From Anagrus nilaparvatae (lineage: Eukaryota > Arthropoda > Insecta > Hymenoptera > Mymaridae), in NCBI GenBank assembly GCA_022575985.1, contig JAKSXM010000132.1:13888001-13952000 (forward strand): a stretch of 64,000 nt of DNA, written 5' to 3'. Under the pieces are notes generated by a model, which saw nothing but the letters and a program-made list of their open reading frames with translations, was not told where the DNA came from and did no database searches. Below, piece after piece: positions 24,401-34,816 of the stretch; the stretch's first letter is position 1, and every line of letters begins with the position of its first letter. A program made the translations under genes and the position numbers.

Positions 24401-27400
24401 TTTATTTTAGGTAACAAAAATCGACACATCCAGACTTACACCCACTTAACCTAAGGCAGTAAGTTAAAATAAAAAAAAAACGTCAAGCCTTACACCCACA
24501 TAACCTAAGGGAGTAATTTATAATATAAAACTACACGTCAAGCCTTACACCAACATACCATGAGGGAGTATTTTATAATAAAAAACGACACGTCAAGCTT
24601 TACACCTAAATAAACTATGGGAGTAATTTATAATAAACGACGGCACGTCAAGCCTTACACCCACATAAACTAAGGGAGTAACTTATAATAACAAAGACAC
24701 GTCCGGCCTTACAATAACATACCATGAGGGAGTATTTTATAATAAAAAACGACACGTCAAGCTTTACACCTAAATAAACTATGGGAGTAGTTTATAATAA
24801 ACGACGGCACGTCAAGCCTTACACCCACATAAACTAAGGGAGTAACTTATAATAACAAAGACACGTCCGGCCTTACACTAACATAACCTAAGGCAGTAAT
24901 TTAAAATAAAAAACTAACCTAAGGGAGAAATTTATTATATAAAACTAAATGTCAGGCTTTATGCCCACATAACGTAAGGTAGAAAATTGAATAACAAACA
25001 ACAGGTCAAGCCTTTCACCCATATAATCTATGGGAGTAATTTATAATAAAAAATGACATATCAAGCCTTACCCCCCAAATAACACAAAGGAGTAAATTAT
25101 AATAAAAAACGACACGTCAAGCCTTACACCCAAATAACCTAGGGGAGTAATATATAATAAAAAATGGCTACCCAAAAATAACATAAAGTATGCATTTATA
25201 ATAAAAAACGACACGTAAAGCTTTACACCTACATAACCCAAGGGAGTAATTTATAATGAAAACTACACGTCAAGCCTTATATCCACACAACCTAAGTGAA
25301 TAATTTATAATAATAAATGACATATCGAGTCTTACACCCACATAACTTAAGGTAATAATTAATCTTAAAAAATAATATGTCAGGTTTTACACCAACATAA
25401 ATTAAGTGAGTAATTTCTGGTAAAAAACGACACGTCCGGCCTTACACCCACATAACCTAAGGTAGGAATTTAAATTAAAAAACAACATTTTAGGACTTAC
25501 ACCAACATAACCAGAGGCAGTAATTTATAATAAAAAAAGCCATGCCAATCCTTACACCCACGATACCTAAGGTAGGAATATATGATAATTTACTACATGT
25601 CAGACCTTACACCAACAAAACCTAAGAAAGGAATTTATGATAAGGTAAGAATATATGATAAGGTAGGAATATATGATAATTTACTACATGTCAGACCTTA
25701 CATCAACAAAACCTAAGACAGGAATTTATGATAAAATACGAAACCTCAAGCCCTACACCCAGGTACCGTAAAACTGTAATTTAAAATATAAAACGACACT
25801 CAAGCCTTACATCCACATAACCTAAGGGAGTAATTTATAATATAATACTACTCGTCAAGCCTTATACTCACATAACCTAAGGTAATAATTAATATTAAAA
25901 AACGACACTTCAGGTTTTACACCCACATAACATAAAGGAGTAATTTCTGGTAAAAAACGATACGCCAGGTTTTACGCCCACATAACCTAATGTAGGAATT
26001 TATAATAAAGAACAACATTTTAGGACTAACACCAATATATAACCTGAGGCTGTAAATTATAATAAAAAACGACACATCAGACCATACATTAACATAACTT
26101 AAGGCTGTAATTTAAATTAAAAAACTACACGTCAAGCCTTACACCCAAATAACCTATGGGAGTAATTTATAATAAAAAAAAGTTGACTACCCCCAAATAA
26201 CATAAAGTATGCATTTATAATAAAAAACGACACGTCAAGCCTTACACCCACATAACCTAAGGGAGTAATTTATAATATAAAACTACACGTCAAGCCTTTT
26301 ACCCATATAACCTAAGTTAATAATTTATAATAATAAATGACATGTCGTAATTAAAAACAATAGACGACACGCCAGGCCTTATACCCACGTAACCGAAGGT
26401 AGGATTTTATAATAAAAAACGACATGTCCAGGCTCAAACCCCCATGAACTAAAGCAGTAATTTATAATAAAAAACGACGCGTCAGGACTTGCAACTGGCG
26501 TGTCGTTTTTTACCAGAAATAAATCCCTCAGTTTATGCGGCTGTAAGGCATGATGTGTCTTTTTTATTATAAATTATTCCTTTATGTTATTTGGGGTTAA
26601 TGCTTAACATGTCGTTTTTTATTATAAATTACTCCTGTATGTTATTTTGGGATTAGGCTTGATGTGTCATTTTTTATTATAAATTACTCCCATAGGTTAT
26701 GTGGGTGTAAGGCTTGAGGTGTTTTTTATTTTAAATTACTGCCTTAGCTTATGTTAGTGTAAAGCATGACGTGTCATTTTTTATTTTAAATTAACTCTTT
26801 TACTATAAATTCCTACCTTAGGTTATGTGGGTCTAAGGCCTAGCGTAAAGTTTTTTATTATCAATTACTGCCTTAGGTTATGTGGGTATAATGCCTGAAG
26901 TGCAGTTTTATATTATAAATTACTCCCTTAGGTTATGGGGGTGTAAGGTTTGACGTATCGTTTGTTGTTAAATTCGCTCCCTTAGGTTATGTGGGTATGA
27001 GGCCTGACATGTCGTTTTTTATTATAAAATACTCCCTTAGGTTTGTGGGTGTAAGGCTTGACGTCTCGTTTTTATTATAAATAAAAATACTTCCTTAGGT
27101 TATGTAGGTGCAAGGCCAGACATTTCATTTTTTATTATAAATTAGTCTCTTAAATTATGTGGGAGGAAGGGCGCGTTCATAGTGAGTATAACTGACCGGT
27201 CGATCGATCAACTGATATTATTAAAAAATTTTTAAATGTTTTTATTTATATCTTGTGTCTGGGTCGTGTTTTGACTTCCTAGATTCAGCTAGTAGCTGCA
27301 GATCTACCAGGATCTAAAAAACAATGCGATTATAATACTCTTGATAAGATCAGTCGATCGATCGACCGATCACTTTTACTCACTATGAATGCGCTGTAAG

Positions 27401-30400
27401 GCCTGATTTTTTTCTATTTATTCCTTTTTTTATTTACTAGATTCAACTGCGCTTCACGCAGAGACTACACTTTCTGTATTAAACTTCTGTTCAGTATAAG
27501 AAATAATATTTATTTTGATCATGATAGTAAATTTTTGCTTAAGAAATTACGAATTAACTGTTGTGACTATAATTTATATTGATTAGGAATTTACATAATT
27601 TACATTTACATTCCTTAACTGATATTTCTTTGCTTCGATAATTCTTTGAATAACACTTATTTTTCTTAAAAAAAAGATGAATTACAAAAAAAAAATTGTA
27701 ATTTTTCAAGTTAAACACAATTTAAATACATGGAACTTGTATGCTGCAACAAAACAAATTGCTAATTTTATAATTCGAAATTTTTATGCATAGTAGGTGT
27801 TAAGTCTCAAAGCCCAAATTATTATTACTTCTCTCAAACCGGATTATTTTAAGTCCCTAAATTTAAATTATTTTAAAACCCGTTTAACCCCTTCCCCTTA
27901 AGTCAGGAATTTTTGAACCCCGTTCTATTTTTAAATTCACCAAATCAATTTGTTTCGGTAATTATCTAACTTTAAAATCATTTTAAACCGATTTGACCTA
28001 CCCTTTTAATTAATCTCTGGTACCTTTCTTATATCTTCTATACATGTCTTAACACCTCTTATGGATTTCCTACCCATCTCCTATATTTTTCTTAATAGGT
28101 TACTCCCAAAAGTTTCAATTTTATGAGCATTGTAACTTTTTTAAGCTTATTTTATCTTTTAAATTACATCTAACTTATGTTTTTTAATATTAAATATTAC
28201 AAAAATAAATAACTTTTAACTCCTGTTTTTCTCTGCTAATCGTTTTATTTTATTCTATATCATAAAAATAATCCTTTTTTTAAATAATGAGCGATAACTT
28301 CAATAATATTTGTTTTTAAATTTTAGCTTCCTCTCGATTTTAGATTTTTTGCAACTATTTGATTATTTTTAAAAATATATGAAAATTTTTTTTTTCCACG
28401 CAAAAACGTATTTTGAAAACGTTCTTTGAATGCATAATTAATTTTTCTGGACAGTGGCCAATAAAGTTCGATTTCCTGGCCATCATGTAATGAGATTTAG
28501 GTTATTAAATAAAGATCCCGTACATGGAAAATGGATCAACCATCCTTTAATAAAAAAATACCCTTCACCAGGAATATGTCATAACTGTATTCGCAAGTCT
28601 TAACAAATTTTTGCTCCAAGTACGTTCCTCGGTCACAAATCTCGAATTCTAGGGTCTTGCGTGTGAAAAATTCTCAAAATTTGCGATTATCTAAGGATCA
28701 CCCCTAAAAAGAGATTTTTTTAGTAATTTAAGGATGTTTGACCCATTTCCCATGCATGGGATATTGAAATTCGAAATTAGCAGCTCCAAAAACCTATGTA
28801 ATAGGCTAAATCTTCTTACAAATAGTGAATGTTGCAAAGTCACCATTAAAAGGGATAATTTTGCTTAATTAAGGGGGTTAGACATATTTTTCCCTGAGCT
28901 AAACTCTGATTTTCAGAATCAGCGATCCGAAAATACCCTTAGTAGACTTTCTTTCATTATTTAAGTTGCTCACCCCCCCCCCCCTTCAGAGGTCAAATAA
29001 TTTTTAAATTATTAAGTCTTTAAATTGAAATTATTTGAAATGCCAATACTCGAATAATTTGAAGTCTAATTTCACATCCCCTTGCTATCTCGATTACTGG
29101 ACCTGATGGAGAACCCCTGCTTTTGAATATGTTCCTTATTAATATATTAAAATCTAATTATTTCACATTTTATCTGAATTATCAGTTTTTTAAATTATTT
29201 TTTTTAATAGTGTCCACTTATTTGGAAATATTTTTCGTAAAATTTAATTTTACTTGGTTAGATAGGACTAAGTAAAACTTGACACCGTTTAGATCCTTCA
29301 ATACATATATTATGTATTATGCGGGATAAATTAATAAATAAAAAAAAACGAAAGATCTCAATCCATCCATAAAAAAAAAAAATTATAACCTTTCATCCAC
29401 AAAGAAATTTTATTTTTATATTTGAATTAAATTTTTTATTTTTTTTTTTTACTGCACTGAATACTGGAATACCTAAATAAATTATATAACCTAACTTTTT
29501 GGGCTGACTTGATGTTTATGTTATTGCATTTAAAATTTGAATTTGTGTATGCGTATTGTTTACATTATTGTGAGAACCAATCAGAATGACTCTTTAGCTA
29601 TAACAATGTACATAGTTACTTGCGATCAACATGTCCTTTTTAAGAAAAGGATCCCTATCATATGTTATATGGGTATAGACTTAATTAGAAATGAATTTAG
29701 TAATTTTATTTGCCTTGAATATGGGATAATTACAATAAAATTTTTAATAATTATAATTTGTAATTATTACCTATAGTAGATGCTAAGATTTTAAACTCAA
29801 ATTTTCTTAAATCCATTTGAAAAGTTAATTGTTTATTACAATTACCTAGTCAACTCTAAAATATTTAGCATGGTGGCAAAGAGTTAATATTTATTATAAT
29901 AATCAAATAAAATGAATCTTTCAAAAATATAACGGATGGACCCCAAAACGCTAATTGTTAATTAACAGCTTAATTGTTTATAACATTTATGAGCCAAATA
30001 TATATTCTTTTTAATTATTTATTTGGTACCTTAATTTTTGTTAGATTTGTTAATTTAAGTTTTATTTAATTTTTATATTTTATTATCTTTTGTATAAAGA
30101 TAAACTTTTTTTTCGTAAAACTTTGGATGGTATTTTTGGACGATAGCGTGACTTTCATAAGAAAATTATAAATATAGAGAAATGTATTAATTAACAGTGA
30201 AAATTTTTTGTTAAAAAAAAAATTACATGTTCCTATTGGAGATTCAATTTATTTGATACATTGCAGGAAAATATATTGATTCTATTTTGTAAAACGGAAT
30301 TTAATTAATTTCTGGTTTTAAATCCAGAAGTTATTTTGTTATAATTTTTGAAAATCTACTTTCGTGTTTCAAATCTAGAAATAATTAAAACTCTGGTTTA

Positions 30401-32389
30401 CAAAACAGAAGAAATCTATTTTTTGGTTTTAATCAAAAAATAATTTCTCTCTTCTTTTCCAGATTATATCTTTTTGTTTTAAAGCCAGAAAATCAAATTC
30501 TTCCGAATTTTGCTTATTTCTTGTTTCAAATCAGTACATTTAGTTAAATCTAGTTTTGAAACACGAAATATACCTATTTTCTGGATTAATGTTCTAAAAG
30601 TCTCTGGATTAATGCGAAGTGTATGGCTTGTGGTATAGTTTTTTTTTTTATTTAACACGTTCTTGATAAATATGGATATAAGGTTTGGGGTGTTGTTAAC
30701 ATGGAACATGTTTATAGGGAGGGAGTACTTCAGAATTTGAAAATTAAGGGGGGGGGGTCAAATTTGTCCCATTTAAGGGGGGTGGTCAAATATGTCCCAT
30801 TTAAGGGGGGTGGTCAAATTTGTCCCATTTAAGCGGGGGGGTCAAATGGGACTTGGAATAATTTCAATTTTGGGACTTATAAAATATACTTATAGAATAA
30901 TTTGGGTTTAGGGACTTAACAAATTTTTTTGATTGAGGGACCTAGAATAATACGCGTTTAGGAAATCATAATAGTTTGGGTTTAGAATCTTAACATTTAG
31001 TAAATGTGATAATTACAAATTATAAAAATAGGAAATTGTATTGTTTTTTGTGTGTCTATGCTGTAAGATTACAGATGTAAGTAAACATGTTCCATGCATT
31101 TTGGTTGTGTGTACACAAACCGGTTATAAGTTTTTTTATTTAAAATATTAATTCCTTAGGTTATGTGTCCAGAAATACGGAATCCTACTTTTCTTTAAAT
31201 TGTCGGGATATTTTTTACACATTTTTTCTTTTTGCATAGTTTTAATATTTAAGGGCGTGTCCCTCCCCCCACCCAGGTTGCTGAATTTTTTTTCTACTTT
31301 TTAAGTTTCTATTTTTTCTGTTGCATAACAAAAAGTAAAAGAAAATTTTAACTATTTTTCTAATATTTTTATGATTTTTAAGGGTAGTTTTCACCCACTT
31401 TTTAAGCCCTGGGGACGACTAACATATTGCAGAAGGGTAAATTGCCACGAAATGTTATTAAATACTAGACTTTAGATTGAAAAGTTAAAAAAAAAAATTG
31501 TTCATCATGATTTTCATAGTTTTCAAATTTAGGGGTGGGTTTACCCTCACGGATGGGGGGTTGAAAAATTTTTTTGTACTACTTATATTGCTATTTTTTC
31601 GGTTGCAAAAGAAAAAGCAAGAAAAAAAATTTAACCGTTTTTTAATTTTTTTTTTAATTTTTGGGGTAGTTTCTATCCGTTTTCACCCCCCTCCCCGAAG
31701 GATGATTAATATGTCATAATATTATTAAATACCATAAAATATTAATAAATACTAGAAACAGAGATAAAAAATAGAAAAAATGTTCTTTTCTTTATGTTTT
31801 TTGTAATTTTCCTTATTCTAGGGGCAGTTTTTCTCCCCTATAATTTGCCCTACTTAACAACTTTTGGTGTGGTATCAAGTTCACTCAATGTTTTGTTAAA
31901 TAATCTTGAAAAAATGGCATTTACTTGATAATTTTAGCTTCAGTCCCATTATTTTGCAAAAATAACTCTAAAAATGGGTAGTTTTGCTGTTTTAAAGGTT
32001 TTCCCTTATTTTCCAGCAATTTTCGACCCCGGATTCGGATTCAGCGACCCAAAAAACCTATAGTAAACCTTTCAAAATTAATAATTAATAAATATAACAA
32101 AAGTGATACCGATACCAATACCAATATTAAAAGTGATACCAATATCACTGGTATCACTGGTATCATTGGTATCGCGTAATCCAGTCCTGATTTACGATGT
32201 AATTCATATTATATCTCATATAGTATAAATTTTTTTAATGTATAAGTAATTGATAATCTGATATAAAAAATGTTAAAATTTTGCTGGGACATCAGAATTT
32301 TTTCTTACTCTAACAAAGCTTCTAATTTACTTTAATTTTTTAAAGAGGATGGTGAAAAATCCGTTGATGAAAAGAAAAACGAAGAATGA
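18377..32389 (+). CDS. Small secreted acidic peptide, three exons (whole gene)
   Basis: The exons are 18377-18434, 19674-19715 and 32346-32389, joined by GT-AG introns in phase 1 and then phase 1. Together they give 144 nt, that is 47 residues plus TGA. Residues 1-25 are a clear signal peptide: MLKK, a run of hydrophobic residues, and a likely cleavage after VSA. The mature part of about 22 residues is very acidic and Lys-rich (starts EQMVDDKE and ends KKNEE), with no cysteine. A TATA box precedes it and AATAAA follows at 32451. Intron 1 is about 1.24 kb. Intron 2 is about 12.6 kb, of which 10.65 kb is one transposon (21537-32189). I do not recognise the family. Short signal-peptide-plus-acidic-tail proteins are common among secreted insect peptides and propeptides, but the role here is unknown. 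Confidence 0.7.
18435..19673 (+). other. Intron 1 of the secreted-peptide gene
   Basis: AT-rich, with no strong repeat structure. Open frames at 18672-18932 and 19280-19477 show no recognised domain and lie wholly inside the inferred intron. Confidence 0.5.
19674..19715 (+). CDS. Exon 2 of secreted peptide: signal cleavage region
   Basis: Acceptor ACAG at 19670-19673 and donor G|GTAATT at 19716 bound 42 nt. Joined in phase it reads Y-N-F-V-S-A-E-Q-M-V-D-D-K-E. The VSA|EQ sequence fits a signal peptidase site. The frame is open only in the phase set by exon 1. Confidence 0.7.
19930..20560. repeat. Imperfect foldback in intron 2
   Basis: AAATAAAAGTAGGTTA at 19932 pairs with TAACCTACTTTTATTT at 20544. 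CTGATACGTTTATTT at about 20024 pairs with AAATAAACGTATCGG at about 20496. The turn-around is near 20240. The intervening matches are patchy, so this is an old inverted-repeat element. Confidence 0.55.
20905..21267. mobile_element. MITE with CACTGTAAAAA ends and TA duplication
   Basis: Left end CACTGTAAAAACTAACTTTC and right end GAAAGTTGCTTTTTACAGTG are inverted copies, flanked by TA on both sides. The interior is a set of short TTCGAAAA / GTAAATT blocks that also fold back. A 363-bp non-coding element, probably Tc1/mariner-related by its TA target. Confidence 0.8.
21704..21742 (-). mobile_element. Third Helitron-like 3' terminus
   Basis: Plus strand TTAGAGGCTCCGCCCCTGC followed by ..CACGCGCCAACCCCCG. 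On the minus strand this ends GGGGCGGAGCC then CTAA, which fits CTRR. It matches the 2322 copy closely apart from the eroded GCGCGC stem. It lies 167 bp inside the left end of the hAT-type element, so it inserted into that element. Confidence 0.45.
22964..23700. repeat. Nested duplication around the tRNA-like gene
   Basis: A block of about 235 bp starting at AATGATGGACATTTTTTTTC is present at 23036-23275 and again, nearly identical, at 23455-23690. Upstream, 22975-23030 (AAGAAAGAAATTTTATACATTCG..) recurs inverted at 23262-23312. The whole structure is bracketed by AAAAATATCTTATGT at about 22965 and about 23684. This looks like a target duplication or a template-switch product. The open frame at 22858-23088 runs through it and is not a credible gene. 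Confidence 0.75.
23381..23452 (+). tRNA. tRNA-like gene, tRNA-Asn-like backbone, anticodon loop GGCTAAA
   Basis: A 72-nt cloverleaf fits. The acceptor stem GTCTCCA/TGGAGAC is fully paired. The D stem is GCGC/GCGC. The anticodon stem TATGT/ACATA is fully paired around GGCTAAA, and the T stem has one A-C mismatch. The A box (TGGCGCAAGTGG) and B box (AGTTCGAACCC) are good matches to consensus. A T8 run about 10 nt downstream would terminate Pol III. The backbone (ATGGCGCAA..GCGCGT..AAGGTTGG) resembles tRNA-Asn. The nominal anticodon would be CTA, but position 33 is G rather than the near-universal T. It could be a pseudogene, a SINE head or a captured tRNA. The open frame on the opposite strand is a shadow. 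Confidence 0.55.
24080..26488 (+). repeat. 57-bp satellite array, forward half
   Basis: About 40 units of a roughly 57-bp repeat run head to tail. The unit holds GACACGTCAAGCCTTACACC, then CACATAACCTAAGGGAG and TAATTTATAATAAAAAAC. A higher-order duplication of about 173 bp (three units) is visible near 24536-24705 and 24709-24877. Units vary by substitutions and small indels, so the array is not freshly homogenised. There is no coding potential. Confidence 0.95.
26489..27170 (-). repeat. Same satellite, inverted half
   Basis: At about 26475-26510 the array turns on itself (CGACGCGTCAGG..CTGGCGTGTCG) and about 12 units continue on the opposite strand (TTAGGTTATGTGGGTGTAAGGC). The last unit is interrupted by the MITE at 27171 and resumes after it at 27395. 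Forward and inverted halves could form a hairpin of several hundred bp. Confidence 0.95.
27171..27394. mobile_element. MITE with GCGCGTTCATAGTGAGTA ends
   Basis: The ends GCG.TTCATAGTGAGTA and TACTCACTATGAATGCGC are inverted copies for about 44 bp and include CGGTCGATCGATC on both sides. The 224-bp element splits a satellite unit between GTGGG and TGTAAGGCCTGA, showing it arrived after the array formed. The target duplication is not clear. Confidence 0.8.
27411..30738. other. AT-rich sequence inside the hAT-type element, no gene
   Basis: No supported coding region. Repeated phrases around TTTAAGTCCCTAAAT occur at 27845 and related forms at 22800 and 29010, next to C-rich or G-rich tracts. 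28430-28960 is less AT-rich but broken in all frames. The open frame at 29537-29776 has no recognisable feature. Confidence 0.45.
30745..30850. repeat. 31-bp tandem repeat, three copies
   Basis: GGGGTCAAATTTGTCCCATTTAAG-type units with G-runs occur three to four times between 30750 and 30850. The sequence just upstream resembles the G-rich block at 9640-9700, which precedes the R1a repeat, so this may be part of the same dispersed element. Confidence 0.8.
30950..31140. repeat. Dispersed repeat R1b (copy of 9727-9910)
   Basis: Shares GTTTGGGTTTAGAATCTTAACA at its left and ACAAACCGGTTATAAG at its right with the copy at 9727-9910, in the same order and orientation. It lies inside the hAT-type element. 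Confidence 0.7.
31200..31850. repeat. Degenerate tandem units with C-rich 'TTTTCACCC' blocks
   Basis: Three to four diverged units of 150-190 bp, each with a TTTTTAAGGG.AGTTTTCACCC block, a G/C-rich stretch, TTATTAAATAC and an A- or T-rich spacer. They match the units at 15230-15560. The open frame at 31498-31719 is part of one unit. Confidence 0.6.
32346..32389 (+). CDS. Exon 3 of secreted peptide: acidic tail and stop
   Basis: Acceptor TTTTAAAG at 32338-32345, then 44 nt giving EDGEKSVDEKKNEE and TGA. An alternative acceptor two bases later would stop after two codons, so the first AG is preferred. This exon lies 156 bp to the right of the hAT-like element that fills the intron. Confidence 0.7.
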
Positions 32390-32450
32390 AGATAAAATAT
32401 GAACTGAATATTATTTTATTAAATAATATTTATGTATCTTTACAATGAAT

Positions 32451-32456
32451 AATAAA
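32451..32456 (+). terminator. Polyadenylation signal of the secreted-peptide gene
   Basis: AATAAA lies 62 nt after the TGA at 32387-32389, giving a compact 3' UTR. It is the first good signal downstream. Confidence 0.55.
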
Positions 32457-32629
32457 CAACGATTTTAATTTAATATTATACAATTCAATTTAAAATTCTG
32501 TACCTACCTTATCCACCACCATTATTATTAATGATATTTTTTTAAATTTAGTGTATATAATGCTACTGAGGCTGTGGGGCTCGCCCTCCACCCCTATTCC
32601 ATTTTGATACCAACTGGTATCAAAGCCTG

Positions 32630-34236
32630 CACTCTCCTGGCAAAACGAGAAAATATGACCAACAAAACGAGATTTCTTTGAGTTTCTCATTTATAAATCA
32701 GAAATCATAAGATTTCTCGTTTACAAAAAAGAAATAGCGTCGGCGCGAGTCGCAAAAAGAGAAATCTTAAAAAATACAGTTTCAAAACGAGAAATATCAA
32801 GTTTTCTCGTTTTTTAAATCCGACGCGATTATACTATAGTAAAAAGACGCGAAGGAATGATGCAGCGTTGCAGACAATTCACTTACTAATATTTAAACTA
32901 AAAAATTACAAATATATTATTTTTAATTATATAAATAATTAATTTTATATGCTATTAAAATTTTTAATATAATTTTCAAAATTATAAACAAAATTACATT
33001 AAAAATGTTAATAACATATAAGCAATAGGATTCATCGTTTCTTTTGTTATTATGGTATTTTATTATCTGTTTTTCAAGCAAAAGTAAATTGTTGATAACC
33101 TAAATAATTGAGTAAGAAGCAAATAAACTTAAAAATTTATTAATATTATATTGATTTATTCTTTGGAATAATTAAATGAACTCTTCCCAAACTGAAAATT
33201 ATTAGTATTTCATTCACAGTCTTCATAACACTCTTCCTGTAGTATTTGATTAGTCGAACTAGGATATCGGTATGAACTTATTATACGGATTGTATGAAAA
33301 ATGCTACTTAGAATGATTTCTAATTTTGCAAGATGCTTTATTACAGTATTCCAAAGAATAAATCATTTTAATATTAAGAATTTTTAAAGTGTATTTGCTT
33401 CCTACTCAGTTATTTAGGTTTTGAACAATTCACTTTTGCTTGAAAAAACAAATAATAAAATACCAAAAGGATATCTACTGAATTCATTTTTAATATCAAA
33501 AGGATTTATTCTTTGGAATACTGTAATAAAGCATCTTGCAAAATTAGAAATCATTCTAAGTAGCATTTTTCATACAATCCGTATAATAAGTTCATACCGA
33601 TATCCTAGTTCGACTAATCAAATACTACAGGAAGAGTGTTATGAAGACTGTGAATGAAATACTAATAATTTTCAGTTTGGGAAGAGTTCATTTAATTATT
33701 CCAAAGAATAAATCAATATAATATTAATAAATTTTTAAGTTTATTTGCTTCTTACTCAATTATTTAGGTTATCAACAATTTACTTTTGCTTGAAAAACAG
33801 ATAATAAAATACCATAATAACAAAAGAAACGATGAATCCTATTGCTTATATGTTATTAACATTTTTAATGTAATTTTGTTTATAATTTTGAAAATTATAT
33901 TAAAAATTTTAATAGCATATAAAATTAATTATTTATATAATTAAAAATAATATATTTGTAATTTTTTAGTTTAAATATTAGTAAGTGAATTGTCTGCAAC
34001 GCTGCATCATTCCTTCGCGTCTTTTTACTATAGTATAATCGCGTTGGATTTAAAAAACGAGAAAACTTGATATTTCTCGTTTTGAAACTGTATTTTTTAA
34101 GATTTCTCTTTTTGCGACTCGCGCCGATGCTATTTCTTTTTTGTAAACGAGAAATCTTATGATTTCTGATTTATAAATGAGAAACTCAAAGAAATCTCGT
34201 TTTGTTGGTCATATTTTCTCGTTTTGCCAGGAGAGT
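32630..34236. mobile_element. 1.6-kb near-perfect palindromic foldback element
   Basis: CACTCTCCTGGCAAAACGAG at 32630 is exactly inverted at 34217-34236. The arms match almost base for base over about 720 bp, including the GAGAAATATC..TTTCTCGTTT blocks, GCAACGCTGCATCATTCC and the AATGATTTCTAATTTTGCAAG block. The turn-around lies between about 33390 and 33500, where a diverged second copy of a 100-bp arm segment is also found. Flanking TG on both sides could be a 2-bp duplication. It is non-coding; the open frame at 33421-33657 reads through one arm. The high arm identity suggests recent formation or gene conversion. Confidence 0.9.
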
Positions 34237-34816
34237 GTGTATAAATTATATTGATGTTTGCGAAAACCCTTGTTTGGAATAGGGATATGGTAATTATATA
34301 TTATTATTATATTATACAAACTATGAAAATATTTCCATGAACTAGAACTACCGCAATGGATAAAAATTAGTAAGTAATACAAAAGTAAAAATTAACAGCA
34401 TTTTTTTGCAAAAATTTTGAAACAAAATTTTTTTTTTTAATTTGGTATCGTTTTCAGGAAATTAAGTATTAACGAATTTTCTAAAACTAGTACTTCCGTT
34501 TAAAAAAATTAAGTATTACGACCAAAAATTTAAAAAAAATAACTAAATTGTTAATAATTATAATACTTCTATTTATAACTCGTAATCAAATTTTGATCCT
34601 TAGTTATTATATTATTTTGTATAATGATATTTTTTTATAATCAATCAAAAATATTGTTTTTATGATATTGATTTTTGCCCAATATACCATAAAGCGATCA
34701 TGAAGAAGAAGACGCTTTAGGGGCAGGTTAGAGTATTATGCTACTTTAAGGTGAGTGAATTTTTAAATCTCTATCGGGTTTTTTTTTGTAATGACTCTAT
34801 TGCTCATAATCTTTTA

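Larger units (their letters stand above)
21537..32189. mobile_element. 10.65-kb hAT-type composite element with perfect 8-bp TSD
   Basis: Left end CAGGACTGGATTACGCG and right end CGCGTAATCCAGTCCTG are exact inverted copies, continuing through GATACC. The flanks are ATTTACGA at 21529-21536 and 32190-32197, a perfect 8-bp target duplication. An 8-bp duplication with CAGG-type ends is the hAT signature. Both subterminal regions carry many GATACCAATA / GGTATCACT copies, which look like transposase binding sites. No hAT transposase is visible inside. The interior instead holds a Helitron-like end (21704), a tRNA-like gene (23381), a satellite foldback (24080-27410), a MITE (27171-27394) and repeat debris. 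It interrupts intron 2 of the secreted-peptide gene. Confidence 0.85.

Noticed and set aside
24080..27170. CRISPR-like look of short spaced repeats
   Set aside because: Units are contiguous and variable with no unique spacers, the array inverts, and the context is eukaryotic.
34698..34735. Exon-like sequence after TAAAG with an acidic DHEEEDALGAG reading, near the secreted-peptide gene
   Set aside because: The phase needed for the acidic reading does not match exon 1 or exon 2 of that gene, and the matching phase stops after eight codons.
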